Below are positions 41,260 through 49,829 of a stretch of DNA of 64,000 nucleotides, one piece after another. Source of the stretch: Miltoncostaea sp963762825 (GTDB lineage: Bacteria > Actinomycetota > Thermoleophilia > Miltoncostaeales > Miltoncostaeaceae); the NCBI GenBank assembly GCA_963762825.1, contig CAVXLZ010000001.1, positions 806,001 to 870,000 of the forward strand, in the 5' to 3' direction. Position 1 is the stretch's first letter. Each line of letters starts with the position of its first letter. The notes below the pieces were generated by a model. That model was not told the origin of the DNA, made no database searches, and was given only the letters and a program-made list of their open reading frames with translations. Position numbers and translations under genes: made by a program.

Positions 41260-43272
41260 GTGCGACGGGTGCGTCGGCCTCATCCCGTACGGGCCCTGAG
41301 ATGCGTTCTCCTCGTCGCCCTCATCCTCGCCGTGACCGCGGGGGCACCCGCCGTCGGTGCCCCGAGGACACCCGTCGACCGTTCGTCCGCCCCGCTCGTG
41401 ATCGTCGGGGCCTCATCCCCCCGGGCGGCCGCATCCCTGGTGAAGGGGTTCGCACGCGACCGGATCGACGCCAAGATCTACCGGCGGCTCGATGCCGTGA
41501 AGGTCTTCGGGGAGGACATCGACGACCTGCGCGAGCGCCTGCGCGGCGATGACCGGGTCGCGTGGATCGAAGCCCCGCACGCTCGCACGCTCTTCGCGAT
41601 ATCCACGTCGGGTTTCGACAGCTTCAGCGGGCGCGAGTACGGCTGGGCCGTCGAGAGCGTCTCCGAGGGCGGCGCGAGCGGGCAGGGGCAGGATGCTCTG
41701 CCCGTCACGGTGGGCATCGTGGACAGCGGCATCGACGTCACCCATGCGGACCTCGCGGGGCGGATAGGTCCGACCTACGACGTTCTGACGGGCGGCACGT
41801 CGGTGACGGACACCGTGGGGCACGGGACCTTCGTCGCAGGGCTGATCTCAGCGATCGACGGCAACGGGCTCGGCAGCCGCGGGGTCGCGGGAGCGACGAC
41901 CGTCCTGCCGATCAGGATCACGACCAACGGAGCGATCAAGAGCACCGATGCGGCCGAGGGCATCGTCGAGGCGGTCGACATGGGAGCCGGTGTCATCAAC
42001 CTCAGCTTCGGTGGCTCGGTTCTCTCCGAGGTCGAGAAGTCGGCTTTGGAATACGCCGCGCAGAAGGACGTGCTCGTCGTCGCCGCGGCGGGCAACAGCT
42101 ATCAGGTCAACAACCCGGTGCTGTACCCGGCCGCCGCCGTCGGCGGGTACCGGGGGTCCTGGAGCTCAGGGTTGAGCGTCGCGGCGACCGATCCGCTCGG
42201 GCGGCACGCGCCCTTCTCGACCGCCAACGACTTCGTCTCGGTGGCGGCTCCGGGGGCGGGAGCGGGTCAGTGCGGCGACGGCGTCTTCTCGACCATCCCG
42301 TCCAACCCGACCATCCTGTGGGACATCCCGGGCATCAACGGCTGCTCCCGTGTCGTCGGGTCGTACAGCTACGCGGCAGGGCGCTACGGATACGGAGAGG
42401 GCACCAGCTTCGCTGCGCCCCTCGTGGCCGGTGCGGCGGCCCTCGTGCGCAGCGCGAACCCCGACCTGACGGCTGCGCAGACGGCCGACGTCATCCGCCG
42501 CTCGGCACGTCAGACGATCGGCTCGGGATGGAACTCGCACACGGGGAGCGGGGTGCTCGACGTGAGCGCCGCGCTCGCGCTGGCCGGCCAGTACGACACC
42601 GCCCCTCCCGTGCCCAGCCTCAAGGCGGTGGCGGCCGTCGGCGCCCTCTCGGTGACCCTCTCTGCGTCGGACGCCTCCCCGAAGGGCCACGCATCCGGGG
42701 TCGCCACCTACAGCCTCGAGAGCTCGTCGGACGGCCTCAGCTACTCGACGGTGGTCGCGCCCCAGTCCTCGCCAGTCCAGTTCAGCGAGAGCCTGACGCC
42801 GTCGCACTCGCGCTGGTACCGGGGCACGGTGTGCGATGCCACCCGCAACTGCGCCAGCGCGATCTCCGGCCGGCTGACCGCGAAGGCCGCCGCCGCGCCA
42901 CCGGCCACTGTGAGGAAGCTCGCCCCGGCCGTCAGGCCCCGCGTGAAGGCGCTTGCTGCACAGCGCCTCCGGCGCTGTGCCAGATGCGTGCGGGTGCGCT
43001 TCACCGCACGCGGCTCAGGTCGGGTGAAGTGGGCGATTACCATGCGGCCCGTACGCGCGGGCGTGAAGGCGATTCGCCGCACCGGCATCGTGCCCGCCAA
43101 GGGGCGTGTGGTCGCAAAGATCCCCCTCTCCCGGGTCCCGGTCTGCCGCGGCCGTTTGGTGATCTCGATCAAGTTGACCTCGGCCTTCGGCAGGACCAAG
43201 GCAACGCGCAAGCTCGCGCTGAAGGGCGCCTGTAGGAAGCTTCCTCCTCGTCGGAAGTCCACCAGGCGCTGA
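41260..43272 (+). CDS. Secreted subtilisin-like serine protease (S8)
   Basis: 670 residues. Signal peptide ALRCVLLVALILAVTAGAP; a ~90-residue propeptide-like region; then the S8 catalytic domain with Asp in VGIVDSGIDVTHADLAGRIG, His in DTVGHGTFVAGLISAIDG, oxyanion region VVAAAGNSY and Ser in GEGTSFAAPLVAGAAA. After ~residue 440 come an Ig-like domain and a basic C-terminal module of ~110 residues (KALAAQRLRRCARCVRVRFT onward), with paired cysteines. GTG 41260 is the likely start; a second GTG lies nine bases on and neither has a strong ribosome site. Confidence 0.9.
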   Translation: MRRVRRPHPVRALRCVLLVALILAVTAGAPAVGAPRTPVDRSSAPLVIVGASSPRAAASLVKGFARDRIDAKIYRRLDAVKVFGEDIDDLRERLRGDDRVAWIEAPHARTLFAISTSGFDSFSGREYGWAVESVSEGGASGQGQDALPVTVGIVDSGIDVTHADLAGRIGPTYDVLTGGTSVTDTVGHGTFVAGLISAIDGNGLGSRGVAGATTVLPIRITTNGAIKSTDAAEGIVEAVDMGAGVINLSFGGSVLSEVEKSALEYAAQKDVLVVAAAGNSYQVNNPVLYPAAAVGGYRGSWSSGLSVAATDPLGRHAPFSTANDFVSVAAPGAGAGQCGDGVFSTIPSNPTILWDIPGINGCSRVVGSYSYAAGRYGYGEGTSFAAPLVAGAAALVRSANPDLTAAQTADVIRRSARQTIGSGWNSHTGSGVLDVSAALALAGQYDTAPPVPSLKAVAAVGALSVTLSASDASPKGHASGVATYSLESSSDGLSYSTVVAPQSSPVQFSESLTPSHSRWYRGTVCDATRNCASAISGRLTAKAAAAPPATVRKLAPAVRPRVKALAAQRLRRCARCVRVRFTARGSGRVKWAITMRPVRAGVKAIRRTGIVPAKGRVVAKIPLSRVPVCRGRLVISIKLTSAFGRTKATRKLALKGACRKLPPRRKSTRR

Positions 43273-43348
43273 GGACGCGGTGGGCCATCGCGCGCCGGTC
43301 GTGATGCGGGACGCGCCGGGGGCGATGCTCGCAAGCGATCGCGGTCTG

Positions 43349-43366
43349 CCCGGCTGAACAGCCGGG
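43349..43366 (+). terminator. Short hairpin after the protease gene
   Basis: CCCGGCT-GAAC-AGCCGGG, a perfect 7-bp stem with a 4-base loop, 77 bases after the protease stop. It is a weak terminator candidate; further GC-rich repeats follow. Confidence 0.35.
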
Positions 43367-43472
43367 TGCGCGTGGCCCACCGCGGCGGGCCCGGCGGCCC
43401 AGCCGCGCGAAAGCGTCCCCGAGGCGAAGAGTGGTCTCTCCGGGAACGCGAGGGGCACGAGTAGCGGGGTCT

Positions 43473-43509
43473 GGTCCAATTGGACCCAGAGCGCGGGTCC
43501 AATTGGACC
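43473..43509. promoter_or_regulatory. Tandem 14-bp palindromes, probable operator
   Basis: GGTCCAATTGGACC occurs twice (43473-43486 and 43496-43509), each copy perfectly self-complementary, with centres 23 bases apart. They lie 49-85 bases upstream of the SRPBCC-photolyase operon, a spacing suited to two dimers on nearly the same DNA face. Confidence 0.7.
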
Positions 43510-43557
43510 CCGGACGATCCCGGTCGGCCAGGACCATCGGGCGTCTAGGATCGAGTC

Positions 43558-44049
43558 ATGCCCAAGCCTTCGCTTCTTGAGAGATCGGTGGAGATCGCGA
43601 TGCCCGTCGAGGACGTGTTCGCGTTCCATCTCGATACCCGCAACGCCGCACTCATCTCTCCGGAGGGAACCCGGATCCTCGCCGTCGAGGGCACGTTTCC
43701 CGTGCGCACGGGCGCCGAGGTGACGATGAGGATGCGCCAGCGCCCGACGCCCTTCGCCATGACCTGGCGCGTACGGATCGAGGAGGTGCTGGCCCCCACC
43801 CGGATCGTCAACGTGGCCGAGCGCTCTCCATTTGCACAGTGGCGCCACGAGCACCTCTTCGCCCCCCTCGAGAACGGGGGCACCCGGATGACCGATCGGG
43901 TCACGTACCGTCTGCCGGGCGGCCCGCTCGGCCGGATCGTGGATCGATTGCTGGTGCGACGGCAGCTCGGCGCGGCCTTCGAGGAGCGCCACCGACGCAC
44001 ACGCCACCTGCTCGAGCAGCGCCACGGTCCACCCCCGCCTCTGCCGTGA
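43558..44049 (+). CDS. SRPBCC (START-like) family protein
   Basis: 163 residues. The opening LERSVEIAMPVEDVFAFHLD TRN and strand pattern VRTGAEVTMRMRQRPTPFAM, FAQWRHEHLFAPLENGGTRM, RVTYRLPGGPLGRIVDRLLV match the ligand-binding SRPBCC fold (YfiM/CPBP-associated type often found beside photolyases). It is translationally coupled to photolyase by GTGA. Ligand unknown. Two palindromes precede it. Confidence 0.85.
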   Translation: MPKPSLLERSVEIAMPVEDVFAFHLDTRNAALISPEGTRILAVEGTFPVRTGAEVTMRMRQRPTPFAMTWRVRIEEVLAPTRIVNVAERSPFAQWRHEHLFAPLENGGTRMTDRVTYRLPGGPLGRIVDRLLVRRQLGAAFEERHRRTRHLLEQRHGPPPPLP

Positions 44050-45452
44050 GCGGGCCTCGGCCGACGGTGGTCTGGTTCCGGCGCGATCTGCGCGTGGCCG
44101 ACAACCCCGGACTGCGCGCCGCCGCCGAGCGGGGCCCCGTCGTCTGTCTGTTCGTCGTGGATCCGGCACTCCTCGCCCGGCGCCACCACTCCGCTCCACC
44201 GCGACTGCGTTTCCTGCGGGCGGGCATCGAGGCCCTCGACCGGGAGCTGTCCTCCCGGGGGTCGCGCCTCGTGGTTCGCGAGGGGCCGCCCGAGGTGGTC
44301 GTGCCGTCGGTGGCCGCCGAGGCCGGTGCGGGCCGGGTGATCCACGCACGCGAGGTCTCGCCGTTCGGGCGCGCTCGTGACGCGCGCGTGGCCGCCGCCC
44401 TACGCACACAGGGCATCTCCGTCGAGCAGACGGGCGGCGACCTGTTCGCCGAGCCGGACGATCTCCCCGGATCGTCGGGCAAGGGATACCTGGTCTTCAC
44501 GCCCTTCTACCGGGCGTGGTGCGAGATCCCGATAACTGCTCACATACCGGCGCCCGAGGCCCTGCAGGGGCCCGCGCTCGCGGGAGCCGATCTCGGGCGA
44601 TTCCCCGGTGGCGATCCTCCGCTCCCGGCAGGCCCCGTCGCCGCCAGGGAGCGGTTGGTCGCCTTCATCCGCAGCGGGGCGGCGGACGACTACCCGGAGC
44701 ATCGCGATCTGATGGGCGAGGATGCCACCTCGCACCTCTCGGCCCATCTGCGGCTCGGGATGTGCACGACGGCGCAGATCGGCCGGGCTCTCGGACTACC
44801 GGCGCCGCTCTCTCCCGGCCGCCAGGCCTTCTGGCGGCAGCTCTGCTGGCGCGACTTCTACCACCACCACCTGGCGCGCCATCCCGAGGTCGCTCGAATG
44901 GCCCTGCGCGCCGACCTCCGGGGGATCCGATGGGACGACGATCCGCGCGGTCTCGCCGCATGGGCCGGCGCAGAGACCGGCTACCCGCTGGTCGATGCCG
45001 GGATGCGCCAACTGGCCCAGACCGGGTGGATCCACAACCGGGCGCGCATGGTGGTGGCGTCCTTCCTGGTCAAGGACCTCCTGATCGACTGGCGCCGGGG
45101 GGAGTCGGTCTTCATGCAGAGCCTCGTCAACGGAGACCCCGCCAGCAACAACGGAGGCTGGCAGTGGACCGCGGGCACAGGTACCGACGCCGCCCCGTAC
45201 TTCAGGATTCTCAGCCCGACGCGCCAGGGAGAGCGGTTCGATCCGGACGGCACCTACGTGCGCCGGTTCGTTCCCGAGCTGCGCGACGTCCCGCCCGCCC
45301 GCATCCACGAGCCATGGCGCATGACCGCCGAGGAGCAGCGCGGTGCCGGGTGTCGCATCGGACGCGACTACCCGGCACCGCTGGTGGACCACCGAGAGCG
45401 GCGCGAGCTCGCGCTCGATCGCTATCGGCAGTCTCGGGAGGCGGCCGGCTGA
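44046..45452 (+). CDS. phr: Deoxyribodipyrimidine photolyase
   Basis: 468 residues. N-terminal Rossmann antenna domain (VVWFRRDLRVADNPGLRAAA) and C-terminal FAD domain with RQLCWRDFYHHHLARHPEV, GYPLVDAGMRQLAQTGWIHN, RARMVVASFLVKDLLIDWRR and NNGGWQWTAGTGTDAAPYFR. This is the class I CPD photolyase pattern; NNGGWQW contains the Trp and Asn positions used for cyclobutane dimer repair. The GTG start overlaps the SRPBCC stop. It repairs UV damage using blue light and fits a sun-exposed or soil habitat. Confidence 0.95.
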   Translation: MSGPRPTVVWFRRDLRVADNPGLRAAAERGPVVCLFVVDPALLARRHHSAPPRLRFLRAGIEALDRELSSRGSRLVVREGPPEVVVPSVAAEAGAGRVIHAREVSPFGRARDARVAAALRTQGISVEQTGGDLFAEPDDLPGSSGKGYLVFTPFYRAWCEIPITAHIPAPEALQGPALAGADLGRFPGGDPPLPAGPVAARERLVAFIRSGAADDYPEHRDLMGEDATSHLSAHLRLGMCTTAQIGRALGLPAPLSPGRQAFWRQLCWRDFYHHHLARHPEVARMALRADLRGIRWDDDPRGLAAWAGAETGYPLVDAGMRQLAQTGWIHNRARMVVASFLVKDLLIDWRRGESVFMQSLVNGDPASNNGGWQWTAGTGTDAAPYFRILSPTRQGERFDPDGTYVRRFVPELRDVPPARIHEPWRMTAEEQRGAGCRIGRDYPAPLVDHRERRELALDRYRQSREAAG

Positions 45453-45572
45453 AGCACCGGCCGCGGTCGAGTGGTGGCGCCCCCTTCCCTGGGTCACCCA
45501 CCGGGGCAGTTATCGGCCACTCCTCGCGCGGGCATGAGAGATGGTGATCCGCCGCGGGTGGTATCGTGCGCG

Positions 45573-45664
45573 AACAGCAGGGGAGCTGCCGGAGGGCGGC
45601 TGAGAGGAGGCGACGAGGCCTCGACCCTTGAACCTGATCTGGGTAATGCCAGCGAAGGGAGATG
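45573..45664 (+). ncRNA. TPP riboswitch (THI element)
   Basis: The conserved core is present in order: GGGGAGC near the 5' end, CTGAGAGG, and ACCCTTGAACCTGATCTGGG followed by TAATGCCAGCGAAGGGA. These are the pyrimidine- and pyrophosphate-sensing arms of the thiamine pyrophosphate aptamer. It ends 8 bases before the thiL start, so the GAAGGGA end of the aptamer lies at the ribosome site; TPP binding probably masks translation initiation. It should control thiL and the importer genes behind it. Confidence 0.96.
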
Positions 45665-45672
45665 CCACTCCG

Positions 45673-46647
45673 ATGTCGGAGCTCGCGCTCGTCGAGCGCA
45701 TCGCCGCACGAAGCGTCGTCCGTCCGGGAACCACTCTCGGCATCGGCGACGACGCCGCCATCGTCGACGCCGAGGGCGGCGCCGTGGTCACCCACGACAT
45801 GCTCGTGGAGGGCGTTCACTTCCGCCTCGACACGACCGGTCTGGAGGACCTCGGTGCCAAGGCCGTGGCGGTCAACCTCTCCGACCTCGCGGCGATGGGC
45901 GTCGACGCGGTCTCCGTGGTCGTCGGGCTCGGCCTGCCACCGGGCTTCTCCACCGGAGGCCGCGCAGATGCGCTCATGGCGGGGGTCGAAGCGGCGGCCG
46001 ACGCCCAGGGCATCACGGTCGCCGGGGGCGACGTCACCACGGCACCCTGCCTGGTGATCGGGATCACCGCGATCGGCCGTCCCGCGAACGGGATCGCGCC
46101 CGTGCGCCGGACCGGGGGGCGGGCCGGCGACCTGTTGTGCGTCACCGGAGCCCTCGGCGCCTCGGTCGCGGGCCTGGCGCTCCTCGAGGATCCGGCGCTG
46201 CTCCCCGGCCATCGGTCTCGATCGGACCTCATCGCCGCCCACCGGCGCCCCGAGCCACGGCTCCTGGCCGGGCGGTCGCTGGCCGCTGGAGGCGCCACCG
46301 CGATGCTGGACATCTCCGACGGGTTGCTCTTGGACGCCGGCCGGCTTGCGCGCGCGAGCCGGGTCACGGCACGTATCGATCTCGACTCGCTGCCAATGGC
46401 CGGCGGAGTCGCCGCCGTCGCGGTCGCCAGCGGGGTCTCTGCGCAGATGATGGCGGCGACCGGTGGCGAGGACTACGAGTTGCTGGCGGCGATCCCGCCC
46501 GAGTGCCTCGAGGCGGCGCGCTCGGCTATCGACGTGCCGCTGACGATCGTCGGAGCCCTTGCCCACGGGCCCGCTGAGATCGAGGTGCGGCGATCGTCGG
46601 GGGCCCTCGTCGAGGTGGCCGCGCTCGGCTGGGAGCACGATGTCTGA
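45673..46647 (+). CDS. thiL: Thiamine-monophosphate kinase
   Basis: 324 residues; phosphorylates thiamine monophosphate to the cofactor TPP. Features of the PurM-like fold are LGIGDDAAIVD, VVTHDMLVEGVHFRLDTTGL, VNLSDLAAMGVDA, VAGGDVTTAP, LDISDGLLLDAGRLA and ATGGEDYELL. ATG 45673 follows the riboswitch directly; a TTG upstream in frame would start inside the aptamer. The stop overlaps the ABC ATPase start by 8 bases, placing thiL at the head of a thiamine operon. Confidence 0.96.
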   Translation: MSELALVERIAARSVVRPGTTLGIGDDAAIVDAEGGAVVTHDMLVEGVHFRLDTTGLEDLGAKAVAVNLSDLAAMGVDAVSVVVGLGLPPGFSTGGRADALMAGVEAAADAQGITVAGGDVTTAPCLVIGITAIGRPANGIAPVRRTGGRAGDLLCVTGALGASVAGLALLEDPALLPGHRSRSDLIAAHRRPEPRLLAGRSLAAGGATAMLDISDGLLLDAGRLARASRVTARIDLDSLPMAGGVAAVAVASGVSAQMMAATGGEDYELLAAIPPECLEAARSAIDVPLTIVGALAHGPAEIEVRRSSGALVEVAALGWEHDV

Positions 46648-47419
46648 GGCTCAGCGCGCCCTCGCGCCGGCGCTCGAAGTGCGGGATCTCGAGGTGATCC
46701 GAGGAGGGACGCTCGTCCTCGACCGGCTGAGTCTGCGCGCCGGGCCCGCCGAGTTCATCGCGCTCGTCGGCCCTTCGGGATGCGGCAAGAGCACGCTGCT
46801 GTCGGTGCTCGCCGGGCTCATCGCGCCGCACGCGGGGCAGGTGCTCATCGATTCGGCACCAGCCCCCGAGAGGCTGGGACTGCTGACCCTCATGCCCCAG
46901 AGCGATGCCCTCATGCCCTGGCGGACCCTGCTCGAGAACGTCCGGCTGGCGGCGATGCTCGCGGGCTCCCCGCGCGACGAGGCCCACGCGGCGGCGTGGC
47001 GTACCCTGCATCGCTTCGGGCTCGGCGGTTTCGAGGACCACTACCCTCACGCCCTCTCCGGGGGCATGCGCCAACGCGCGGCCCTTGCCCGGACCCTGCT
47101 CGGCGGCGGGCGGGCGTGGCTGTTGGACGAGCCCTTCGGCGCGCTGGATGCCCTGACGCGGGCCGACCTCCGCGGTGTGCTGGCCGAGGCGTGGACCCGT
47201 GAGCGCCCCACGGCACTCCTCGTGACCCACGATCTGGATGAGGCCCTCCTGCTCGCCGACCGGATCCTCGTCTGCGGGCCCCGACCTGCCCGCATCGTCT
47301 GCGAGATCCCGGTGCCCCTCGCTCGACCCCGCGGCCTCGACGACACCCTGAGCCCCGAGTACGTGGGGCTGCGTCGCGAGCTGCTCGACGCCCTCCGGCA
47401 GGCCGGAGCGCTCGCGTGA
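46640..47419 (+). CDS. ABC importer ATPase, thiamine-precursor type
   Basis: 259 residues. Walker A GPSGCGKST, Q-loop LMPQSDALMPWRTLLENV, signature LSGGMRQRAALARTL, Walker B AWLLDEPFGALDAL and H-loop VTHDLDEALLLADRI place it in the NitT/TauT (taurine, nitrate, thiamine-precursor) subfamily. Because it follows a TPP riboswitch and thiL and is coupled to permease and binding-protein genes, it is very probably the ThiZ component importing pyrimidine precursors. Confidence 0.93.
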   Translation: MSEAQRALAPALEVRDLEVIRGGTLVLDRLSLRAGPAEFIALVGPSGCGKSTLLSVLAGLIAPHAGQVLIDSAPAPERLGLLTLMPQSDALMPWRTLLENVRLAAMLAGSPRDEAHAAAWRTLHRFGLGGFEDHYPHALSGGMRQRAALARTLLGGGRAWLLDEPFGALDALTRADLRGVLAEAWTRERPTALLVTHDLDEALLLADRILVCGPRPARIVCEIPVPLARPRGLDDTLSPEYVGLRRELLDALRQAGALA

Positions 47420-48228
47420 CCACCGCCGAGCGTCTGCCGGTTGCAGTCGGTGAGACACCGGTCCATCTGCGCCGCTTGGCGCTGCTGCTGTTGCCGCTCT
47501 CCGGCCTCCTCGCGTGGCAGCTCGTGATCTGGATCGCCTCCCCGCGGCCGTGGCTGCTGCCCTCCCCGGCATCGGTCGGCGAGGTGCTGTGGTCCGACCG
47601 TGCGCGGCTCTGGTTCCATGCCCAGGCGACGATCGCCGAAGCGGCCATCGGCTTCGGCCTCGCCGTGCTGGTCGGGGTGATGCTCGCCATCCTGATCGTC
47701 GGCTCGCCGGCCGTGGAGCGCTCGCTCTACCCGTGGCTGGTGGCGAGTCAGGCGATACCGGTGCTCGCCGTCGCGCCGCTCGTCGCCATCTGGCTCAACT
47801 ACGGCACCGCCCAGGTGGCGGTGGCGTTCGTGATCGCCTTCTTTCCCGTGGTCGTGACCGGCGTCGACGGCCTGCGCGCCGCGGATCCCATCCTGGCTCA
47901 GACCGCACGCACCCTCGGAGCGGGCCGAATGTGGGCGTTTCGCCACATCACGTTTCCGGCGGCGCTGCCGACCCTCTTCTCGGGATTGCGACTGGCGGCG
48001 GTCTTCGCCGTGACCGGGGCGGTCGTCGCCGAGTACGTCGGGGCCGACCGGGGCCTCGGCTACCTGGCCGAGCTGTCCACCGCCGAGTTCCGGACCGCCC
48101 GCAGTTTCGCCGCCATCACCCTCCTGGCGCTGATCGGCATGATCTTCTTCGGCGCGGTCGGTCTCGCCGAACGGCTCGCCCTCCCCCACCGCCGGCACTC
48201 CGCCCGCCCTCCCTGGAGACGCTCATGA
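47416..48228 (+). CDS. ABC importer permease, thiamine-precursor type
   Basis: 270 residues with six hydrophobic helices of the BPD_transp_1 fold. The cytoplasmic coupling motif is ADPILAQTARTLGAGRMWAF and RHITFPAALPTLFSGLRLAA. GTG 47416 overlaps the ATPase stop (GTGA) and its own stop overlaps the binding-protein start (ATGA). ThiX-like by context. Confidence 0.92.
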   Translation: MTTAERLPVAVGETPVHLRRLALLLLPLSGLLAWQLVIWIASPRPWLLPSPASVGEVLWSDRARLWFHAQATIAEAAIGFGLAVLVGVMLAILIVGSPAVERSLYPWLVASQAIPVLAVAPLVAIWLNYGTAQVAVAFVIAFFPVVVTGVDGLRAADPILAQTARTLGAGRMWAFRHITFPAALPTLFSGLRLAAVFAVTGAVVAEYVGADRGLGYLAELSTAEFRTARSFAAITLLALIGMIFFGAVGLAERLALPHRRHSARPPWRRS

Positions 48229-49226
48229 TCCGCCGCCGCCTGTTTCCACTCGCAGCCCTCATCGCGGCCGTCGGATCGGTCCTCGCCGGGTGCGGGGGTG
48301 GCTCCTCCGACCCGGAGACCATGACGTCCGTCAGCCTGGTGCTCGACTGGTACCCGAACGTCAACCATGCCGGCATCTACGGCGGTATCGACCGCGGCTA
48401 CTTCGCGGACGAGGGTCTCTCGGTGGCGCCCTCGGTGCCCGCCGATCCCGCCGCCGCGCTGAAGCAGGTCGCCGTGGGGCGCGCGGACTTCGCCATCTCC
48501 TACGAGCAGGAGGTGCTCATCGCGCGGGCCCAGGGCGTCCCGGTCGTCGCAGTCGCCGCCCTCGTGACCCATCCGCTCAACACGGTCCTCGTGCGGCGCG
48601 ATCGCGGCATCGCGACGGCAGGCGATCTCGAGGGGAAGACCGTCGGCATCGCCGGAGTCGCCTCGGATCGTCCCCTCCTGGAGTCGGTTGTGCGCTCGGC
48701 CGGCGGGGATCCTTCGACCCTCAAGGTCCGGACGATCGGCTACACGCTCGGTCCGGCCCTCGCCTCGGGAAAGGTCGATGCCGTGATCGGCGCCTACTGG
48801 AACGTCGAGCAGATCGACCTCGAGCGCCAGGGCGTCGACGTGGCGGCGCTCCGCCTCGAGGACAACGGCGTTCCCGACTATGACGAGCTGGTGATCGTTG
48901 CAAGCGACGACACGATCAGAGATCGCCCCGAGCTGATCCGCTCGTTCCTGCGCGGCCTGCGCTCGGGCCAGGACTGGGCTGCCACCGACCAATCGGGGGC
49001 AGTGGCGGCCCTGATCGACGCCAACAAGGATCTCGATCAGGAGACGGTCGCCGCCCAGCTGAAGGTAACCGCGGAGATCCTCTCCCCGAAGGACGAGCCC
49101 ACCCTCACCGTCGACCCGGCGCAGTGGGTGGTCTTCGCCGACTGGATGAGGGTCAACGACCTCCTGCCGGCGCCGGTGGACGCCCGACGGGCGGTGACCG
49201 CCGAGTTCCTCCCGGATCCTCGCTGA
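48225..49226 (+). CDS. Substrate-binding lipoprotein of the NMT1/THI5-like family
   Basis: 333 residues with a lipoprotein signal ending VLAGC (Cys about residue 21). The mature part is the NMT1/ThiY fold: SLVLDWYPNVNHAGIYGGID, GYFADEGLSV, VGRADFAISYEQEVLIARAQ, GVPVVAVAALVTHPLNTVLV and YWNVEQIDLERQGVDVAALR. WYPNVNHAGIY is typical of binding proteins for hydroxymethyl- or formylaminopyrimidine. Together with the riboswitch it defines a pyrimidine salvage importer. The 3' end overlaps a convergent gene by 74 bases. Confidence 0.93.
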   Translation: MIRRRLFPLAALIAAVGSVLAGCGGGSSDPETMTSVSLVLDWYPNVNHAGIYGGIDRGYFADEGLSVAPSVPADPAAALKQVAVGRADFAISYEQEVLIARAQGVPVVAVAALVTHPLNTVLVRRDRGIATAGDLEGKTVGIAGVASDRPLLESVVRSAGGDPSTLKVRTIGYTLGPALASGKVDAVIGAYWNVEQIDLERQGVDVAALRLEDNGVPDYDELVIVASDDTIRDRPELIRSFLRGLRSGQDWAATDQSGAVAALIDANKDLDQETVAAQLKVTAEILSPKDEPTLTVDPAQWVVFADWMRVNDLLPAPVDARRAVTAEFLPDPR

Positions 49227-49716
49227 GAGGCCGGGGGGACACCGGTGCCTGTTGATCACGCCAGCGCTCCTCGGTGAACCATCGCCGCATCGTGCGCACC
49301 GTCGGCGCCCTCGCCGGATCGCCCGCATGCCGGCTGCGCAGCTCGCGGATGACCACTCGCGGGTCCTCTCCGCGCGCGAAGCGCGACTCCGCCTCACGAC
49401 GGAGATCCGGCCACGCGTAGGAGCCGGGGCGGGATGACGACCGCGATGGACGGGGAGCGACGAGCAGGGAGTGAAGGGCGCGCCGACGGGACGCCGTCAT
49501 GCACCCCGCGGCGTCCCAGACGCCGGAGAGGCTGACCACCAGATCGCGGCCGGCCCTCCGGGCGAGGAACTCAGGGGAGCGGTGCTCGGAGCAGAGCCAG
49601 ACGCTGAGACCGAAGGGCAGGTGAAGCTGAGAGCGGCCACCGACTCCCGGCCCCATGCAGATCGCACATGGGGGCAGCGTTCCCATCCCTCGCGCCTTGT
49701 AGAGGCTTCGCGCCAT
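49153..49716 (-). CDS. Unknown protein with possible zinc-binding N-terminus and helical DNA-binding-like end
   Basis: 187 residues. CAIC near residue 17 and CSEH near residue 42 could bind one zinc ion. A basic helical region follows (YAWPDLRREAESRFARGEDP, VVIRELRSRHAG, TVRTMRRWFTEERWR), resembling a helix-turn-helix without a clear family. The Pro-rich tail overlaps the 3' end of the binding-protein gene; translation may end earlier in reality. No neighbour suggests a function. Confidence 0.55.
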   Translation of the reverse strand: MARSLYKARGMGTLPPCAICMGPGVGGRSQLHLPFGLSVWLCSEHRSPEFLARRAGRDLVVSLSGVWDAAGCMTASRRRALHSLLVAPRPSRSSSRPGSYAWPDLRREAESRFARGEDPRVVIRELRSRHAGDPARAPTVRTMRRWFTEERWRDQQAPVSPRPLSEDPGGTRRSPPVGRPPAPAGGR

Positions 49717-49829
49717 GTCGGCATCCTGGCGGGCCGGGCATCGCGAATCAGCGCACGGGCCGATCCGATGCCGCTCGACTCCGTGCCGGTCGGGGAGTCA
49801 ATTGACCGCCTCGTCGATCGTCATTTGAC

